A DNA stretch of 49,899 nt from Ignavibacteria bacterium (GCA_026416955.1 JAOAEE010000046.1:1-49899), one strand, 5' to 3'. Numbered from the stretch's first letter, positions 19,891-28,685 are shown. The notes: a model not told the origin generated them from the sequence alone. Numbers and translations: made by a program.

Positions 19891-20995
19891 TTAAAAATTT
19901 GTTTTTTGGGTTAATTGCAATAATATGGATGTCGTTCTCTATGGCATCAATCGAAAGAATATTCAACATAATGCATTGGGAAAGGTTTTCGATCTTAAAA
20001 TCGCCAAATGCATTTTTACCCCCAGGAACAATTTTGGGTGCAACGAAAAAATGGATTTCGTCCCACAAGTTTTCTTTTACAAAACTTGAATAAACCCCAG
20101 CCCCACCTTCAACAAGGATAGTCGAAATATTAAATTGTTCCTTTAACTTTTCTATTAATAAAGATAGGTCGATAAGACCAGAAGATGAAATAGTAGGAAC
20201 AATATGCACACCACCAATTTTCAGATTTTCCATTTTGCGAGTTTGAGGTAAATTTTCGTCGACAGCAACGATTGTATGTTTTCTTACTTCATCAATGAAA
20301 ACTTTAAGTTCCAATGGCAAAGCGAGATAAGTGTCGAGAATTACTCGCCAAGGTGTCTTGCCTTCGATTTCGTGTAATGTTAAAGAAGGATTATCTTTTA
20401 GTGCAGTAGTTTTTCCCACCAAAATTGCATCGACCTCTCTTCGAAGTAGTAAACTATAGTTCCTGCTGCTTTCGGAAGTTATCCATTTCGATTCATAATT
20501 CTGTGTTGCAATAGAACCGTCTAAACTTTGTGCGACCTTTAAAATGATGTAGGGTTTATTTTCGATAATATTCTTGAAAAAATAACGGTTTATCCATTTG
20601 CATTCGTTTTCTAAAACTCCAACTTCAACATCAATACCAGCAGATTGCAATTTTTCTATTCCTTTTCCAGAGACAATTGGATTTGGGTCGATTGTTCCAA
20701 TAATTACTTTTGCAAATTTTTTTTCAATAATTGCATCTACACAAGGAGGGGTTTTCCCGAAATGAGTGCAAGGTTCAAGAGTAACGACAAGTGTTGCGCC
20801 TTCTAAATCTATGCCTTTTGCGTTGTTTATCGCTTCGATTTCTGCGTGAGGACCACCAAAATATTTGTGGTAACCTTCCGAAACAATTTCGTTATTTTTG
20901 ACTACAACAGCCCCTACTCTTGGATTTGGATGAACATAATTAGCCCCAAGTTTGGCAAGTTCAATTGCTCTTCGCATCCATTCTTTTGTTTCCAT
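19883..20995 (-). CDS. ribD: Bifunctional riboflavin biosynthesis deaminase/reductase
   Basis: 370 residues from the ATG at 20995; the open frame extends one codon further to a TTG. It carries out the second and third steps of riboflavin synthesis: deamination of the pyrimidine, then NADPH-dependent side-chain reduction. The N-terminal deaminase shows its zinc site, His50-Ala-Glu52 and Cys76/Cys85 in PCTHFGKTPPC. The C-terminal reductase (~150-370) has SLDGSIATQNYESKWIT and LVEGGAGVYSSF. Its start overlaps the stop of the lipoprotein gene by one base (TGATG), so it is the last gene of a tightly coupled operon. The rest of the rib genes are not in the window. Confidence 0.96.
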   Translation of the reverse strand: METKEWMRRAIELAKLGANYVHPNPRVGAVVVKNNEIVSEGYHKYFGGPHAEIEAINNAKGIDLEGATLVVTLEPCTHFGKTPPCVDAIIEKKFAKVIIGTIDPNPIVSGKGIEKLQSAGIDVEVGVLENECKWINRYFFKNIIENKPYIILKVAQSLDGSIATQNYESKWITSESSRNYSLLLRREVDAILVGKTTALKDNPSLTLHEIEGKTPWRVILDTYLALPLELKVFIDEVRKHTIVAVDENLPQTRKMENLKIGGVHIVPTISSSGLIDLSLLIEKLKEQFNISTILVEGGAGVYSSFVKENLWDEIHFFVAPKIVPGGKNAFGDFKIENLSQCIMLNILSIDAIENDIHIIAINPKNKFLNF

Positions 20996-21780
20996 CAATT
21001 GCTTTTCTTTAATTCTAAATTCAATATTTTCAAGATATTATTTGGTTTAATAGGCAAAATATATGCCACATTAAACGTACCACTGCCAACATATTGTCCG
21101 TTGTTGTCTCTTCTATTCCACGCAATTACATATCGATAGACTTTCCCTACTTCAAGTGGTTCTACTTTTCCAACCACTTGAAGGAAGTACATATTAAAGT
21201 CTGAATTCCAAATTGGCTTCCCAAGTTGCGAGGTAATTTCTATTCTTAATCGTTCGGAGCTCGGGAAGTATTCATCATCGGCGGGTTCCAAGCGAAGCAA
21301 ATCAAGCACAAAAAGTATCAAACTATCATCAACGACCAAAATATGGGGAAATGCTTTGAATTTTTCGTCGGGAGTTTGAAAATTAATGTCGAAATCGAAT
21401 TGGGATTTATTCGCAATAAAATGAATACCATCGCAAATTTTATTGTTTAAATTCCTTTTGGTTTCAAGGTTAAAAAGCCAAACCGGAATTTCGACTTTGT
21501 TCCCTTCTTGTTCTATTTGAATTGGTCCAAAATCTAATCTTTTCCCTTCGCAATTTGTCCAGCACTCTTTCCCCAACCAAAATGTTTCCGAAGCAGTAAT
21601 TACTCCCAGCTTTTCAATATATACTATGTATTTCGTGAAATTATTTTTAATAACTTGAAATTGATGCATAGAAAAAGTAATTGGTTTTTCAGAAACCTTA
21701 TCTTTTGATTGCTCAATTTTTTGCGATTTGCAATTCAGGAACAAAAAATTAAAAATCAAAATTAAATAGAAAAAAATCAC
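20995..21780 (-). CDS. Putative lipoprotein, possible BsuPI-like domain
   Basis: 261 residues from a GTG start that overlaps the hemL stop (GTGA). A strongly hydrophobic N-terminus ends in FLFLNCKSQ, which looks like a lipoprotein signal with Cys17, although Asn at -1 is unusual. The mature protein is beta-rich. Its end (GKVYRYVIAW, then DNNGQYVGSGTFNVAYIL) resembles the close of the BsuPI intracellular proteinase inhibitor-like fold, which also has a Trp followed by a Gly-Thr/Tyr strand. The match is by eye and short. It sits between hemL and ribD with overlapping ends on both sides, but no link to tetrapyrrole or flavin synthesis is evident. Confidence 0.7.
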   Translation of the reverse strand: MIFFYLILIFNFLFLNCKSQKIEQSKDKVSEKPITFSMHQFQVIKNNFTKYIVYIEKLGVITASETFWLGKECWTNCEGKRLDFGPIQIEQEGNKVEIPVWLFNLETKRNLNNKICDGIHFIANKSQFDFDINFQTPDEKFKAFPHILVVDDSLILFVLDLLRLEPADDEYFPSSERLRIEITSQLGKPIWNSDFNMYFLQVVGKVEPLEVGKVYRYVIAWNRRDNNGQYVGSGTFNVAYILPIKPNNILKILNLELKKSN

Positions 21781-23069
21781 TGGAACAACTCCTTAAAAAC
21801 TTCAAATTGTGTTTTTACAAAAAATTTTATCTCATCTTCGGTATGTGCATAAGAAATGAACATTGCCTCGAATTGGGAGCAAGGAAGATAAATGCCTCGG
21901 TCCAACATCTTGTGGAAATAGGATGCATAAAGTACTGTGTCCGATTTAAGCGCAGACTCTAAGTCGGTAACTTCATTCTCGGTAAAGAAAAGTGTAAGCA
22001 TCGACCCAATTCGGTTCAAAGTGAATCTTTTGCCAAAACGAGATAAATTTACCTTAATACCTTCTTCAAGAAGCGATGCTTTGAACTCTAAGGATTTGTA
22101 AATCGAGGGATTTTCCTTAATAAACTTTAAAACCGCAAGACCAGCGGAAACAGCGATTGGGTTGCCACTCAAAGTACCGGCTTGATAAACGGGTCCCGTT
22201 GGTGCAAGAAGTTCCATAATCTCTTTGCGGCCACCAAAAGCACCCACTGGCAGACCGCCTCCAATAATCTTTCCAAGCGTTGTTATGTCTGGAACTACAC
22301 CGTAAAGTTCTTGGGCACCACCCGGGGCAAGACGAAAACCAGTAATTACCTCGTCGAAAACTAATAAAATTCCTTCATCGGTGCACATATCTTTCAATTT
22401 TTGCAAAAAACCTTCCTTCGGAGGAACGACCCCCATATTTCCAGCAACTGGCTCAATAATTATTGCTGCAATTTGATTTGGATTTTCCTTAACAATTCGA
22501 TAAACTGAATCGATGTCATTGTACCGAGCAATATAAGTATCTTTTGCCACCCCAACAGTTACGCCCGGACTATTGGGTACACCAAAAGTTAAAGCTCCCG
22601 AACCAGCACTTACAAGAAATGCATCGAAATGACCGTGGTAGCAACCAGCAAATTTAATTATCTTCTCGCGTGAAGTATATGCGCGTGCAAGCCGAATAGC
22701 GCTCATTGTAGCTTCTGTTCCACTATTCACTAGACGCACCATTTCGATTGAAGGCACAAGCTCGCATATTAATTGAGCAAGTCGAACTTCTTGAATTGTC
22801 GGAGCCCCAAAACTTGTCCCGTTTTCTAACTGCTCAATGATAGTGTTTTTTACAAATTTCGGTAAATGACCAAAAATATGTGGTCCCCAACTACAAACAA
22901 AGTCAATAAATTCATTTCCATCGACATCAAGAATCCTCGAGCCAAGACCTCGTTTAACAAATATTGGGGTTCCACCAACTGCTCTAAATGCTCGGACTGG
23001 GGAATTTACACCACCGGGAATATAATTTTTTGCTTGCTCGAATAACTTGCTGCTGTAATCAACTTTCAT
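21777..23069 (-). CDS. hemL: Glutamate-1-semialdehyde 2,1-aminomutase
   Basis: 430 residues, full length. It converts glutamate-1-semialdehyde to 5-aminolevulinate with PLP or PMP, the last step of the C5 route from Glu-tRNA. Diagnostic parts: YIPGGVNSPVRAFRAVGG at the N-terminus, VNSGTEATMSAIRLAR, CYHGHFDAFL, VFDEVITGFR and the PLP lysine in TTLGKIIGGGLPVGAFGG. This organism therefore uses the C5 pathway and not ALA synthase; hemA is not in the window. The ATG overlaps the stop of the methyltransferase gene (ATGA) and its own stop overlaps the lipoprotein start. Confidence 0.97.
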   Translation of the reverse strand: MKVDYSSKLFEQAKNYIPGGVNSPVRAFRAVGGTPIFVKRGLGSRILDVDGNEFIDFVCSWGPHIFGHLPKFVKNTIIEQLENGTSFGAPTIQEVRLAQLICELVPSIEMVRLVNSGTEATMSAIRLARAYTSREKIIKFAGCYHGHFDAFLVSAGSGALTFGVPNSPGVTVGVAKDTYIARYNDIDSVYRIVKENPNQIAAIIIEPVAGNMGVVPPKEGFLQKLKDMCTDEGILLVFDEVITGFRLAPGGAQELYGVVPDITTLGKIIGGGLPVGAFGGRKEIMELLAPTGPVYQAGTLSGNPIAVSAGLAVLKFIKENPSIYKSLEFKASLLEEGIKVNLSRFGKRFTLNRIGSMLTLFFTENEVTDLESALKSDTVLYASYFHKMLDRGIYLPCSQFEAMFISYAHTEDEIKFFVKTQFEVFKELFQ

Positions 23070-23635
23070 ATTTTCTCTGCCAAATAGTAATTGAATGAGT
23101 CCGATATTATCGATTTTTCTAACACAACGAAGTTACTTTTGTGGATTAAATCTTCAATTTCTTGTTCAGTTAATCTTTCGGAAATCGGGGGACCCTGCTC
23201 CATTTCTTTAAATAGCCAATCGATTAATATTAACTTTCCCCTTGATTTCAAAATCCTATTTAACTCCGAAAGAAACTTTACTTTGTTGTCTTGCTCGTGC
23301 AATACATTCGAAATCAAAACAAAATCGACTGCTTCGTTCTCGATTGGAATTTGGTATTGCTTGGAATGTATTAACTTGATATTGGATATACCAAAATTTT
23401 TACATCTCGTTTCCAAGTCTTGCAACATTTCGAGAGATACGTCGCAAGCATAAACTTTTCCCGAAGGACCAACAATTTGCGAAGCTGGTATCGCAAAGAA
23501 ACCGGTTCCACATCCTATATCGGCAATAGTAGTCGACGGCTTAAGACCGGAACGAATTAGGATTTCTTCGGGAGGTAGTATCTTTTTTCTTTCGGGGTCG
23601 TCGAGTTTTGCTTTGTTCTTTGGGTCGAATATCAT
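23066..23635 (-). CDS. Class I SAM-dependent methyltransferase
   Basis: 189 residues. Motif I is IADIGCGTGFFAIPAS (~37-52), then YACDVSLEML (~62-71) with the acidic residue that binds the SAM ribose, VDFVLISNVLHE (~103-114) and the post-motif strand GKLILIDW. It is a UbiE/Methyltransf_25-like protein of minimal size. The substrate cannot be read from sequence; placement before hemL could hint at tetrapyrrole or quinone chemistry, but this is only inference. The start codon has an exact TATTTTTG box 22 nt upstream, marking it as a possible operon head; it overlaps hemL by 4 nt. Confidence 0.88.
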   Translation of the reverse strand: MIFDPKNKAKLDDPERKKILPPEEILIRSGLKPSTTIADIGCGTGFFAIPASQIVGPSGKVYACDVSLEMLQDLETRCKNFGISNIKLIHSKQYQIPIENEAVDFVLISNVLHEQDNKVKFLSELNRILKSRGKLILIDWLFKEMEQGPPISERLTEQEIEDLIHKSNFVVLEKSIISDSFNYYLAEKI

Positions 23636-23657
23636 AAAAGAAAAAAATTATGAAAAG

Positions 23658-23665
23658 CAAAAATA
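23658..23665 (-). promoter_or_regulatory. -7 promoter box of the methyltransferase-hemL-ribD operon
   Basis: TATTTTTG on the minus strand matches TAnnTTTG exactly, 22 nt before the methyltransferase ATG and inside the 68-bp gap after the outer-membrane protein gene. Confidence 0.4.
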
Positions 23666-23703
23666 AATAAATTTCGAGGAATTGAAAAAATTGGCTAAGT
23701 GTT

Positions 23704-24252
23704 CTACTTTGCTGGTAAAGAAAAGCCCAAAGAAATTCCAGCAAAAGGATGAAATTTGACTGACGTAGAAGTTCTTGTTTCCCTTCGCTCGTAATCAAAG
23801 TATTCATTGGTTTCAAACCTTATGAATGGAGTAAAAGCAACACGGAAAAAGAAACCACCTTTACGGGGTTGATATCGATATCCAAAGGAACCGTTGAACA
23901 AAGGTATGCCTTTCGACGAGGAACCGCCCCCTAATATAGAAATTGTAGCAACATTTACATAAGTAAGTCCCGCCCCAAATTCAAAATGGTGCGATGTTCC
24001 TGCATCGGTAAGGTAATAAATAGATAAAGGAATTCCAAACCCAAGTAGCAAAAAAGAAAATCCGCCGCGAACAGAAAAATTTGGATGGAAAAGGTAATCG
24101 GCATTTAACGAAAGTAAGAGACCTTGCCCAGCCAGTTCCGCGAAAATTGATATTTGCTCCCTATGGATAACTTTATCTCTTTGCTGATTATTGTCTATTG
24201 CAAAACAGTTCAAATTAGCAAGAAATATTGTTATTACGATAAAGGGTATCAT
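23704..24252 (-). CDS. Probable small outer-membrane beta-barrel protein
   Basis: 182 residues. A signal peptide (~1-18, ending NCFAID) is followed by alternating hydrophobic strands with Gly and aromatic residues (LNADYLFHPNFSVRGGFSFLL, GAGLTYVNVATIS, FFFRVAFTPFIRF) and a closing strand AGISLGFSLPAK. This is typical of FCB outer-membrane proteins of 8-10 strands. No specific family recognised. It has its own -7 box 23 nt upstream and is 68 nt from the next gene. Function is unknown. Confidence 0.7.
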   Translation of the reverse strand: MIPFIVITIFLANLNCFAIDNNQQRDKVIHREQISIFAELAGQGLLLSLNADYLFHPNFSVRGGFSFLLLGFGIPLSIYYLTDAGTSHHFEFGAGLTYVNVATISILGGGSSSKGIPLFNGSFGYRYQPRKGGFFFRVAFTPFIRFETNEYFDYERRETRTSTSVKFHPFAGISLGFSLPAK

Positions 24253-24275
24253 ACAACACCTTTATATTTAAATCA

Positions 24276-24283
24276 CAAAAATA
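24276..24283 (-). promoter_or_regulatory. -7 promoter box of the outer-membrane protein gene
   Basis: TATTTTTG on the minus strand matches TAnnTTTG exactly, 23 nt before the ATG at 24252. The rest of the 200-bp gap to lnt shows nothing else I can name. Confidence 0.4.
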
Positions 24284-24452
24284 AAATTATTTATTCTAAA
24301 AATTTGTTTAGGATTAGCAAAGAAATTTAAAAGAAAAAAATTAAGTATGACTTCAATGAATCTATTACATATTAAAGTATTTTTAAAAAATACGTCTGCT
24401 GTTATTTTTTAGTAAAACATTATTTTATCAAAAAAATTATAGGAGTGAATTA

Positions 24453-26072
24453 TTAAGGATTATTATTTCTTTTTCTTTTGAAAAGAGTAAAAAGTAGAAG
24501 AAGAAAAGTAATACCAGTTGAGATGTAGGGAATAAAATCGCCAAGAATTGTGTAAATGGTAGTGTAATTTAGTTTTGAAATATCCCCAGCAATACCAATC
24601 TGTTGGTATTGTGGAGCGCGATAAAGGGTGGAACCTGTTGGGTCGATTATTCCCGAAATACCAGTATTAGCACAACGGACGACGAAGCGTCGAGTTTCAA
24701 TTGCACGCACAGTAGCAATCAAGTAATGTTGCAATGGACCGAAAGTATAGTCGTACCAACCGTCGTTGGTAATAATAACTAACAACTCTGCCCCATTTTT
24801 TACAAATGTACGGCAATAATCTGGATAGATTGATTCAATACAGATAATAGGAGCAATTTTGCACCTTTTTTTCGAAGTTCGCAGTTCCAAAATGTTTTGT
24901 TCACGCCCCTTTGCCCAACTGGAAATACCCACGTTCCATTCGAGAAAAGATTTAGCAAAACCAAGTATTTGAGAATATGGAATATGCTCGCCAAAAGGGG
25001 TTAAGCGATTTTTATGGTAAATTTCGAATGTTCTGTCCGGGTTGAGCAAAAGAATGGAATTATAGGTTTCGTATGCAAGTGTGGAATCGCCAAAAAAGTA
25101 TTTGGTAGTAAAACTTGGTTTCTCGTTTTGACCAAGAAATCGGAAGTCGGCAAAACCAGTAAGCAACCCAACATCCTTAGGTATGAAAGAGTGAAATATT
25201 TCGAAATTATGTTTTGCATTAACGTCCAAGTCGAATAGAGTAATGGCAGTTTCGCTCCAAACAAACATATCGATATTAGGAACCACCTTGTACAATGAAT
25301 CTTGGACTTTTAAATGGATACGAACCTGCGTTGCAGCGTCGGCCTCCCACTTTCGCCAAGGATTAATATTCGGTTGAATAATCCCAACTCGAACGATATC
25401 AAAATTTTTAATAAGTTTTTGAAAATTAAATTCATTAACTCTTACGAAACCGTAGAGATACGGTAGAATTAATAGTACTACGACTGCAATAGAATATTTG
25501 TTTTTTAAAAGTAAAATAATTTTATCATTACTATGCTTTTTGTAATGTTCGATTCCAAAATAAATCAAGACATTAATTGTTAAGATAAGAAAGCTTACAA
25601 ACCAAACACCACCAATGTCGGAAATTTGTATCCAAAGATGATTATAAGTTTGAGTGTAACCAATAGTTAGCCAAGGATAAGCAAGGTCGCCAAGGCTGTG
25701 TAGCCATTCGAATGCGACCCAGATAAATGGGAACATTGCTATTGCTTTATTCCATCCTACCTTGTTAGAAACTAAATGTAAAACAGCAAAAGGGAACATA
25801 AACAACAAAGGATGAACAAAAGCAACAGCAAATCCAGATACAAACAGATACGGGTCTGTATCTTTTTGCCAACTACTTATCCACCAATTTGTAGCGTAAT
25901 GGTAAATGAAAAATGTTAAATAAACTAACAGCCATTTTCTTTTCACTTGGTTAAAAACAGACAAAATCGGTAAGAAAGCAACGAAAGAAAAAAGAAAAAA
26001 AGGGTATGGCGGATATGAAAGAGCAAGAAAAACACCAGACAACAAGCCTAAAAGGAATTTGCTTTTTTTCAA
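24453..26072 (-). CDS. lnt: Apolipoprotein N-acyltransferase
   Basis: 539 residues. Lnt adds the third acyl chain to the N-terminal cysteine of lipoproteins at the inner membrane. The N-terminal half has about six membrane helices and the WLTIGYTQ segment. The C-terminal half is a nitrilase-like domain with the Glu-Lys-Cys triad: Glu in WSETAI, Lys in YHKNRLTPFGEH and Cys (about residue 411) in IICIESIYP. NDGWYDYTFGPLQH and the RCANTGISG segment are typical. The start is a TTG two bases after the stop of the tatD fusion; there is no ATG nearby and MKKSKF before the first helix fits. Translation is probably coupled to the upstream gene. Confidence 0.95.
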   Translation of the reverse strand: MKKSKFLLGLLSGVFLALSYPPYPFFLFSFVAFLPILSVFNQVKRKWLLVYLTFFIYHYATNWWISSWQKDTDPYLFVSGFAVAFVHPLLFMFPFAVLHLVSNKVGWNKAIAMFPFIWVAFEWLHSLGDLAYPWLTIGYTQTYNHLWIQISDIGGVWFVSFLILTINVLIYFGIEHYKKHSNDKIILLLKNKYSIAVVVLLILPYLYGFVRVNEFNFQKLIKNFDIVRVGIIQPNINPWRKWEADAATQVRIHLKVQDSLYKVVPNIDMFVWSETAITLFDLDVNAKHNFEIFHSFIPKDVGLLTGFADFRFLGQNEKPSFTTKYFFGDSTLAYETYNSILLLNPDRTFEIYHKNRLTPFGEHIPYSQILGFAKSFLEWNVGISSWAKGREQNILELRTSKKRCKIAPIICIESIYPDYCRTFVKNGAELLVIITNDGWYDYTFGPLQHYLIATVRAIETRRFVVRCANTGISGIIDPTGSTLYRAPQYQQIGIAGDISKLNYTTIYTILGDFIPYISTGITFLLLLFTLFKRKRNNNP

Positions 26073-26074
26073 TT

Positions 26075-27499
26075 TTATCTTAGTTTGTTAAAAAATTCTG
26101 GGTACCAAGTAACTAACAAACGAGGCTGAGAATAGTAGTAATAAGCATCGACATTTCTTTTCAATTCGACATCGTAAATGCCTTTGTAATTCGATAGGTC
26201 GAAAATCATTAACCATTCACCATTTATTGCAAACAAGCCTACTCCTTGGATTGGAATATTAATTAGGAACCCCACGCAAAAGTTTGCTCCCAAACTCGAT
26301 TTAAAATCACGATAGGGATGTCCTAGATTAAAACTGTTGAAAATGTAGGTCAAACCACCTCCACCATAGAAGTTCACCCGCATAGATGGATTAATCAAAA
26401 ACAAAGAAGAAAACGAAAGAGTGCGATAAATGTACGACAAGTCCTTGTAAACAGTGTCGGTATATCTTCGGTCCAAAGTATATGTGAATTCCAATCTATT
26501 GATGTTGAAATCAATTGGTGAGAAATTGAGATTTGCACCCCAAAAGAACTTCCCTTCGTAGGCAGAATTTCGTTCTTTCTTGGCTAAATTCTCGGTCCAA
26601 CTTTGGAAAACAACAAGTGTATTGAAACCTAAATTTGTACCAATACCAAGAACTTTTTTGTAGGATGACCCTTCTTCAATATCTTCTTCTTGCGAAAATA
26701 AACTAAACGGGACAAAAAGCAGAAGAAAAACCAAGAAAAGATTGAAAAACTTTTTTGCATTACTTGTAGTCATTTGGATTACCTTATTTATTTGCAATGA
26801 TTTAATTTCTGCCACCCTTTCCGCTACCAACTTAATGAGAGAAGGTTCGTTTCTTTTGCCTCTAAACGGAACTGGTGTCATAAAAGGTGCATCGGTTTCC
26901 AGAAAGAAACGGTCGTCGGGAACTTGGGCAACTATGCTGGAAAACTTGTTGTTCTTGAAAGTAATATTTCCAGTAAAGGACACATATCCATTTAATTCTA
27001 ATGCCCTATTCAGAAAATCTTGGTTTTGCGAAAAACAATGTAAAACAAATTTCAAACTACCATCTTGCTCTTCTTCGAGAACTTTTATCAAGTCGTCGTT
27101 CGAATCTCTGTTGTGGATAATAGCGGGAAGTTGAAATTTTTTTGCAAGTTTCAATTGGGCCCGAAAAATTTCGAGTTGAACCTCTTTGGGTGCAAAGTTG
27201 TAATAGTAGTCCAACCCTATTTCACCTATTGCAACTATCTTATTACTCTTATGTTCCAAAATTAATTCTAATCGGTGCTCGACCTCGCTATTGTATTCAT
27301 TTGCGTTGTGTGGATGAATCCCAACTGCACAGTAGATAGGTTCGTATTCATTTGCCAGATTAACAACTTTTTCGATATTCGATGTATCTATTGAAGGAAC
27401 AATAATATATTCAACCCCATTGGACAAAGCTCTCTCGATTACCTCTTTTCTATCTATTTCGAACTCTTGGGAATCTAAATGGCAATGTGTATCAATCAT
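26075..27499 (-). CDS. TatD-family metal-dependent hydrolase fused in frame to an outer-membrane barrel protein
   Basis: 474 residues in one uninterrupted frame. Residues 1-~255 are a complete TatD hydrolase: MIDTHCHLD (His5, His7), GEIGLDYY with the bridging Glu, IIHNRD, LHCFSQ and ETDAPFM. TatD proteins usually stop at the NAKKFF(N/G)L helix, about 255-265 residues. Here the frame continues from NAKKFFNLF straight into LVFLLLFVPFSLFSQ, a signal-peptide hydrophobic core and cleavage site, then ~200 residues of beta-barrel-like sequence (SMRVNFYGGGGLTYIF, LLVTWYP). An internal ATG (26771-26773, residue 243, MTTSNAKK) with AAGG upstream could start the second protein alone. Both a true fusion and two overlapping products are possible. 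It overlaps bcp by 8 nt and precedes lnt by 2 nt. Confidence 0.85.
   Translation of the reverse strand: MIDTHCHLDSQEFEIDRKEVIERALSNGVEYIIVPSIDTSNIEKVVNLANEYEPIYCAVGIHPHNANEYNSEVEHRLELILEHKSNKIVAIGEIGLDYYYNFAPKEVQLEIFRAQLKLAKKFQLPAIIHNRDSNDDLIKVLEEEQDGSLKFVLHCFSQNQDFLNRALELNGYVSFTGNITFKNNKFSSIVAQVPDDRFFLETDAPFMTPVPFRGKRNEPSLIKLVAERVAEIKSLQINKVIQMTTSNAKKFFNLFLVFLLLFVPFSLFSQEEDIEEGSSYKKVLGIGTNLGFNTLVVFQSWTENLAKKERNSAYEGKFFWGANLNFSPIDFNINRLEFTYTLDRRYTDTVYKDLSYIYRTLSFSSLFLINPSMRVNFYGGGGLTYIFNSFNLGHPYRDFKSSLGANFCVGFLINIPIQGVGLFAINGEWLMIFDLSNYKGIYDVELKRNVDAYYYYSQPRLLVTWYPEFFNKLR
26690..26773 (-). other. Embedded signal peptide with possible internal start codon
   Basis: The 28 codons from the internal ATG give a classic signal peptide: MTTSNAKK as n-region, FFNLFLVFLLLFVPFS as hydrophobic core and LFSQ before an acidic mature start. 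AAGG lies about 8-9 nt before this ATG. The same codons encode the last helix of TatD. If used, the internal start would give a separate 232-residue outer-membrane protein (26075-26773). Confidence 0.55.
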
Positions 27500-27971
27500 T
27501 TTTGCCTTGTAATTTTACTAATTCTTGGATAATTTCATCGACGTGTCCTTCGACATTTACCTTTGGATTAACATATCGAATAACACCTTCCGGGTCTATA
27601 ATATATGTTGAACGAACAACCCCAAGGTATTTCTTCCCATACATAGTTTTTTCGCCAAGGACATCATATTGTTTGCAAATTTCCTTATCTGGGTCGGCAA
27701 CAAGATGGAAATTCAAATTATATTTCGACTTAAAGTTTTTATGAGATTTAATAGAATCGGGGCTAACTCCAATAACCTCGGCGTTGTATTGTGTAATTCT
27801 TTCGTAATTGTCACGAAAGTCGCAAGCTTCGCGTGTACAACCAGAAGTGTTGTCTTTTGGATAAAAGTAAAGGACAACCCACTTTCCACGAAAATCGCTT
27901 AAATTAATCTTAGTTTCGCTGTCGGTATAACCGACAAATTCGGGGGCTTTTATTCCTAGTTCCAGTGCCAT
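27492..27971 (-). CDS. bcp: Thioredoxin-dependent thiol peroxidase (Bcp/PrxQ)
   Basis: 159 residues, usual length. It reduces hydrogen peroxide and organic hydroperoxides with thioredoxin. The peroxidatic Cys45 and resolving Cys50 lie in NTSGCTREACDFRD, the spacing of the atypical 2-Cys PrxQ group; KWVVLYFYPKD precedes them, and GVVRSTYIIDPEG with the conserved Arg follows. Cytoplasmic. It is 62 nt downstream of the small membrane protein gene and overlaps the TatD start by 8 nt, so it seems part of a run small membrane protein - bcp - tatD - lnt. No exact -7 box was found before it. Confidence 0.95.
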   Translation of the reverse strand: MALELGIKAPEFVGYTDSETKINLSDFRGKWVVLYFYPKDNTSGCTREACDFRDNYERITQYNAEVIGVSPDSIKSHKNFKSKYNLNFHLVADPDKEICKQYDVLGEKTMYGKKYLGVVRSTYIIDPEGVIRYVNPKVNVEGHVDEIIQELVKLQGKND

Positions 27972-28033
27972 TATTACTCCATAATGTTTAAATAAATTCT
28001 TAAACGAATTATATTGATTAAAATTTAAAAAAA

Positions 28034-28312
28034 CTAAAACTTTGCGCGGAAAAAGTAATAATAGTAGAAAATGCTTTCTGGGATAAGAAGAAGCAGTAGC
28101 GAAAGAGTATCGGCAGTGAAATATGGCGAAATTGGTTTACTGGGATAAATCCATCTTGCTATTGGACTTGTTAGTGTCCAAAGAATGACAAAGACAAATG
28201 CCAAAATTCCAAAAGAAAGGAAGGCCATTTTGGTGCCTTTTTCTTGCCACACTTTTGTGAATGCATAAATCCAAGCCAAAATATGTAAATAGAATATCAA
28301 TATTTCAACCAT
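28034..28312 (-). CDS. Small membrane protein of unknown function
   Basis: 92 residues with three predicted membrane helices (~3-20, ~29-50 and ~68-88), the last ending in ESIFYYYYFFRAKF. The first loop holds KVWQEKG and the second PIARWIYPSKP. I do not recognise a family; it looks like the short integral proteins common in Bacteroidota and Ignavibacteria. The start ATG at 28312 is 25 bp from the divergent cutA start, so both promoters are packed into, or run into, each other's 5' ends. Confidence 0.6.
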   Translation of the reverse strand: MVEILIFYLHILAWIYAFTKVWQEKGTKMAFLSFGILAFVFVILWTLTSPIARWIYPSKPISPYFTADTLSLLLLLIPESIFYYYYFFRAKF

Positions 28313-28337
28313 AACAAAAAAGTTTGTTAATTTGCAA

Positions 28338-28685
28338 ATGAATAAATTACAAAAAATTGGTTTTATGGAAACTGAATTTATAGTTGTATTGACAACTGTC
28401 GAAAATTTTCTGAATGCCCACCAAATTTCGAAAATCCTTGTTACCGAAAGGTTAGCAGCGTGCTGTACTATAATTCAAAATGCCACTTCATTTTTCGAGT
28501 GGGAAGGAAAAATTGAAGAAAGAAAAGAAAATGTCGTATTGATTAAAACCACAAAGAACAAATTCGAAGCACTTAAGAAAAGGATAAAAGAACTTCATAC
28601 CGACGAAGTTCCAGAAATTATTTCCCTGAAAGTAGATGATGGTTTGAAAAGCTATTTAGATTGGGTAGTGGCTTCTACAAAGTAA
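28338..28685 (+). CDS. cutA: CutA1 divalent-cation tolerance protein
   Basis: 115 residues from the ATG at 28338; an alternative ATG at 28365 (METEFIVVLTT) gives 106, closer to the usual CutA size and equally likely. The trimeric ferredoxin-like family is linked to copper tolerance. Conserved parts are VVLTTVEN, ILVTERLAACC, FFEWEGKIEE, LIKTTKNKF and HTDEVPEIISLKVDDGLKSY with the closing YLDWV. Neither start has a ribosome site. A TTAATTTG (7/8 match to the -7 box) lies 28 nt before the second ATG and slightly favours it. murC follows 28 nt later on the same strand. Confidence 0.93.
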   Translation: MNKLQKIGFMETEFIVVLTTVENFLNAHQISKILVTERLAACCTIIQNATSFFEWEGKIEERKENVVLIKTTKNKFEALKKRIKELHTDEVPEIISLKVDDGLKSYLDWVVASTK

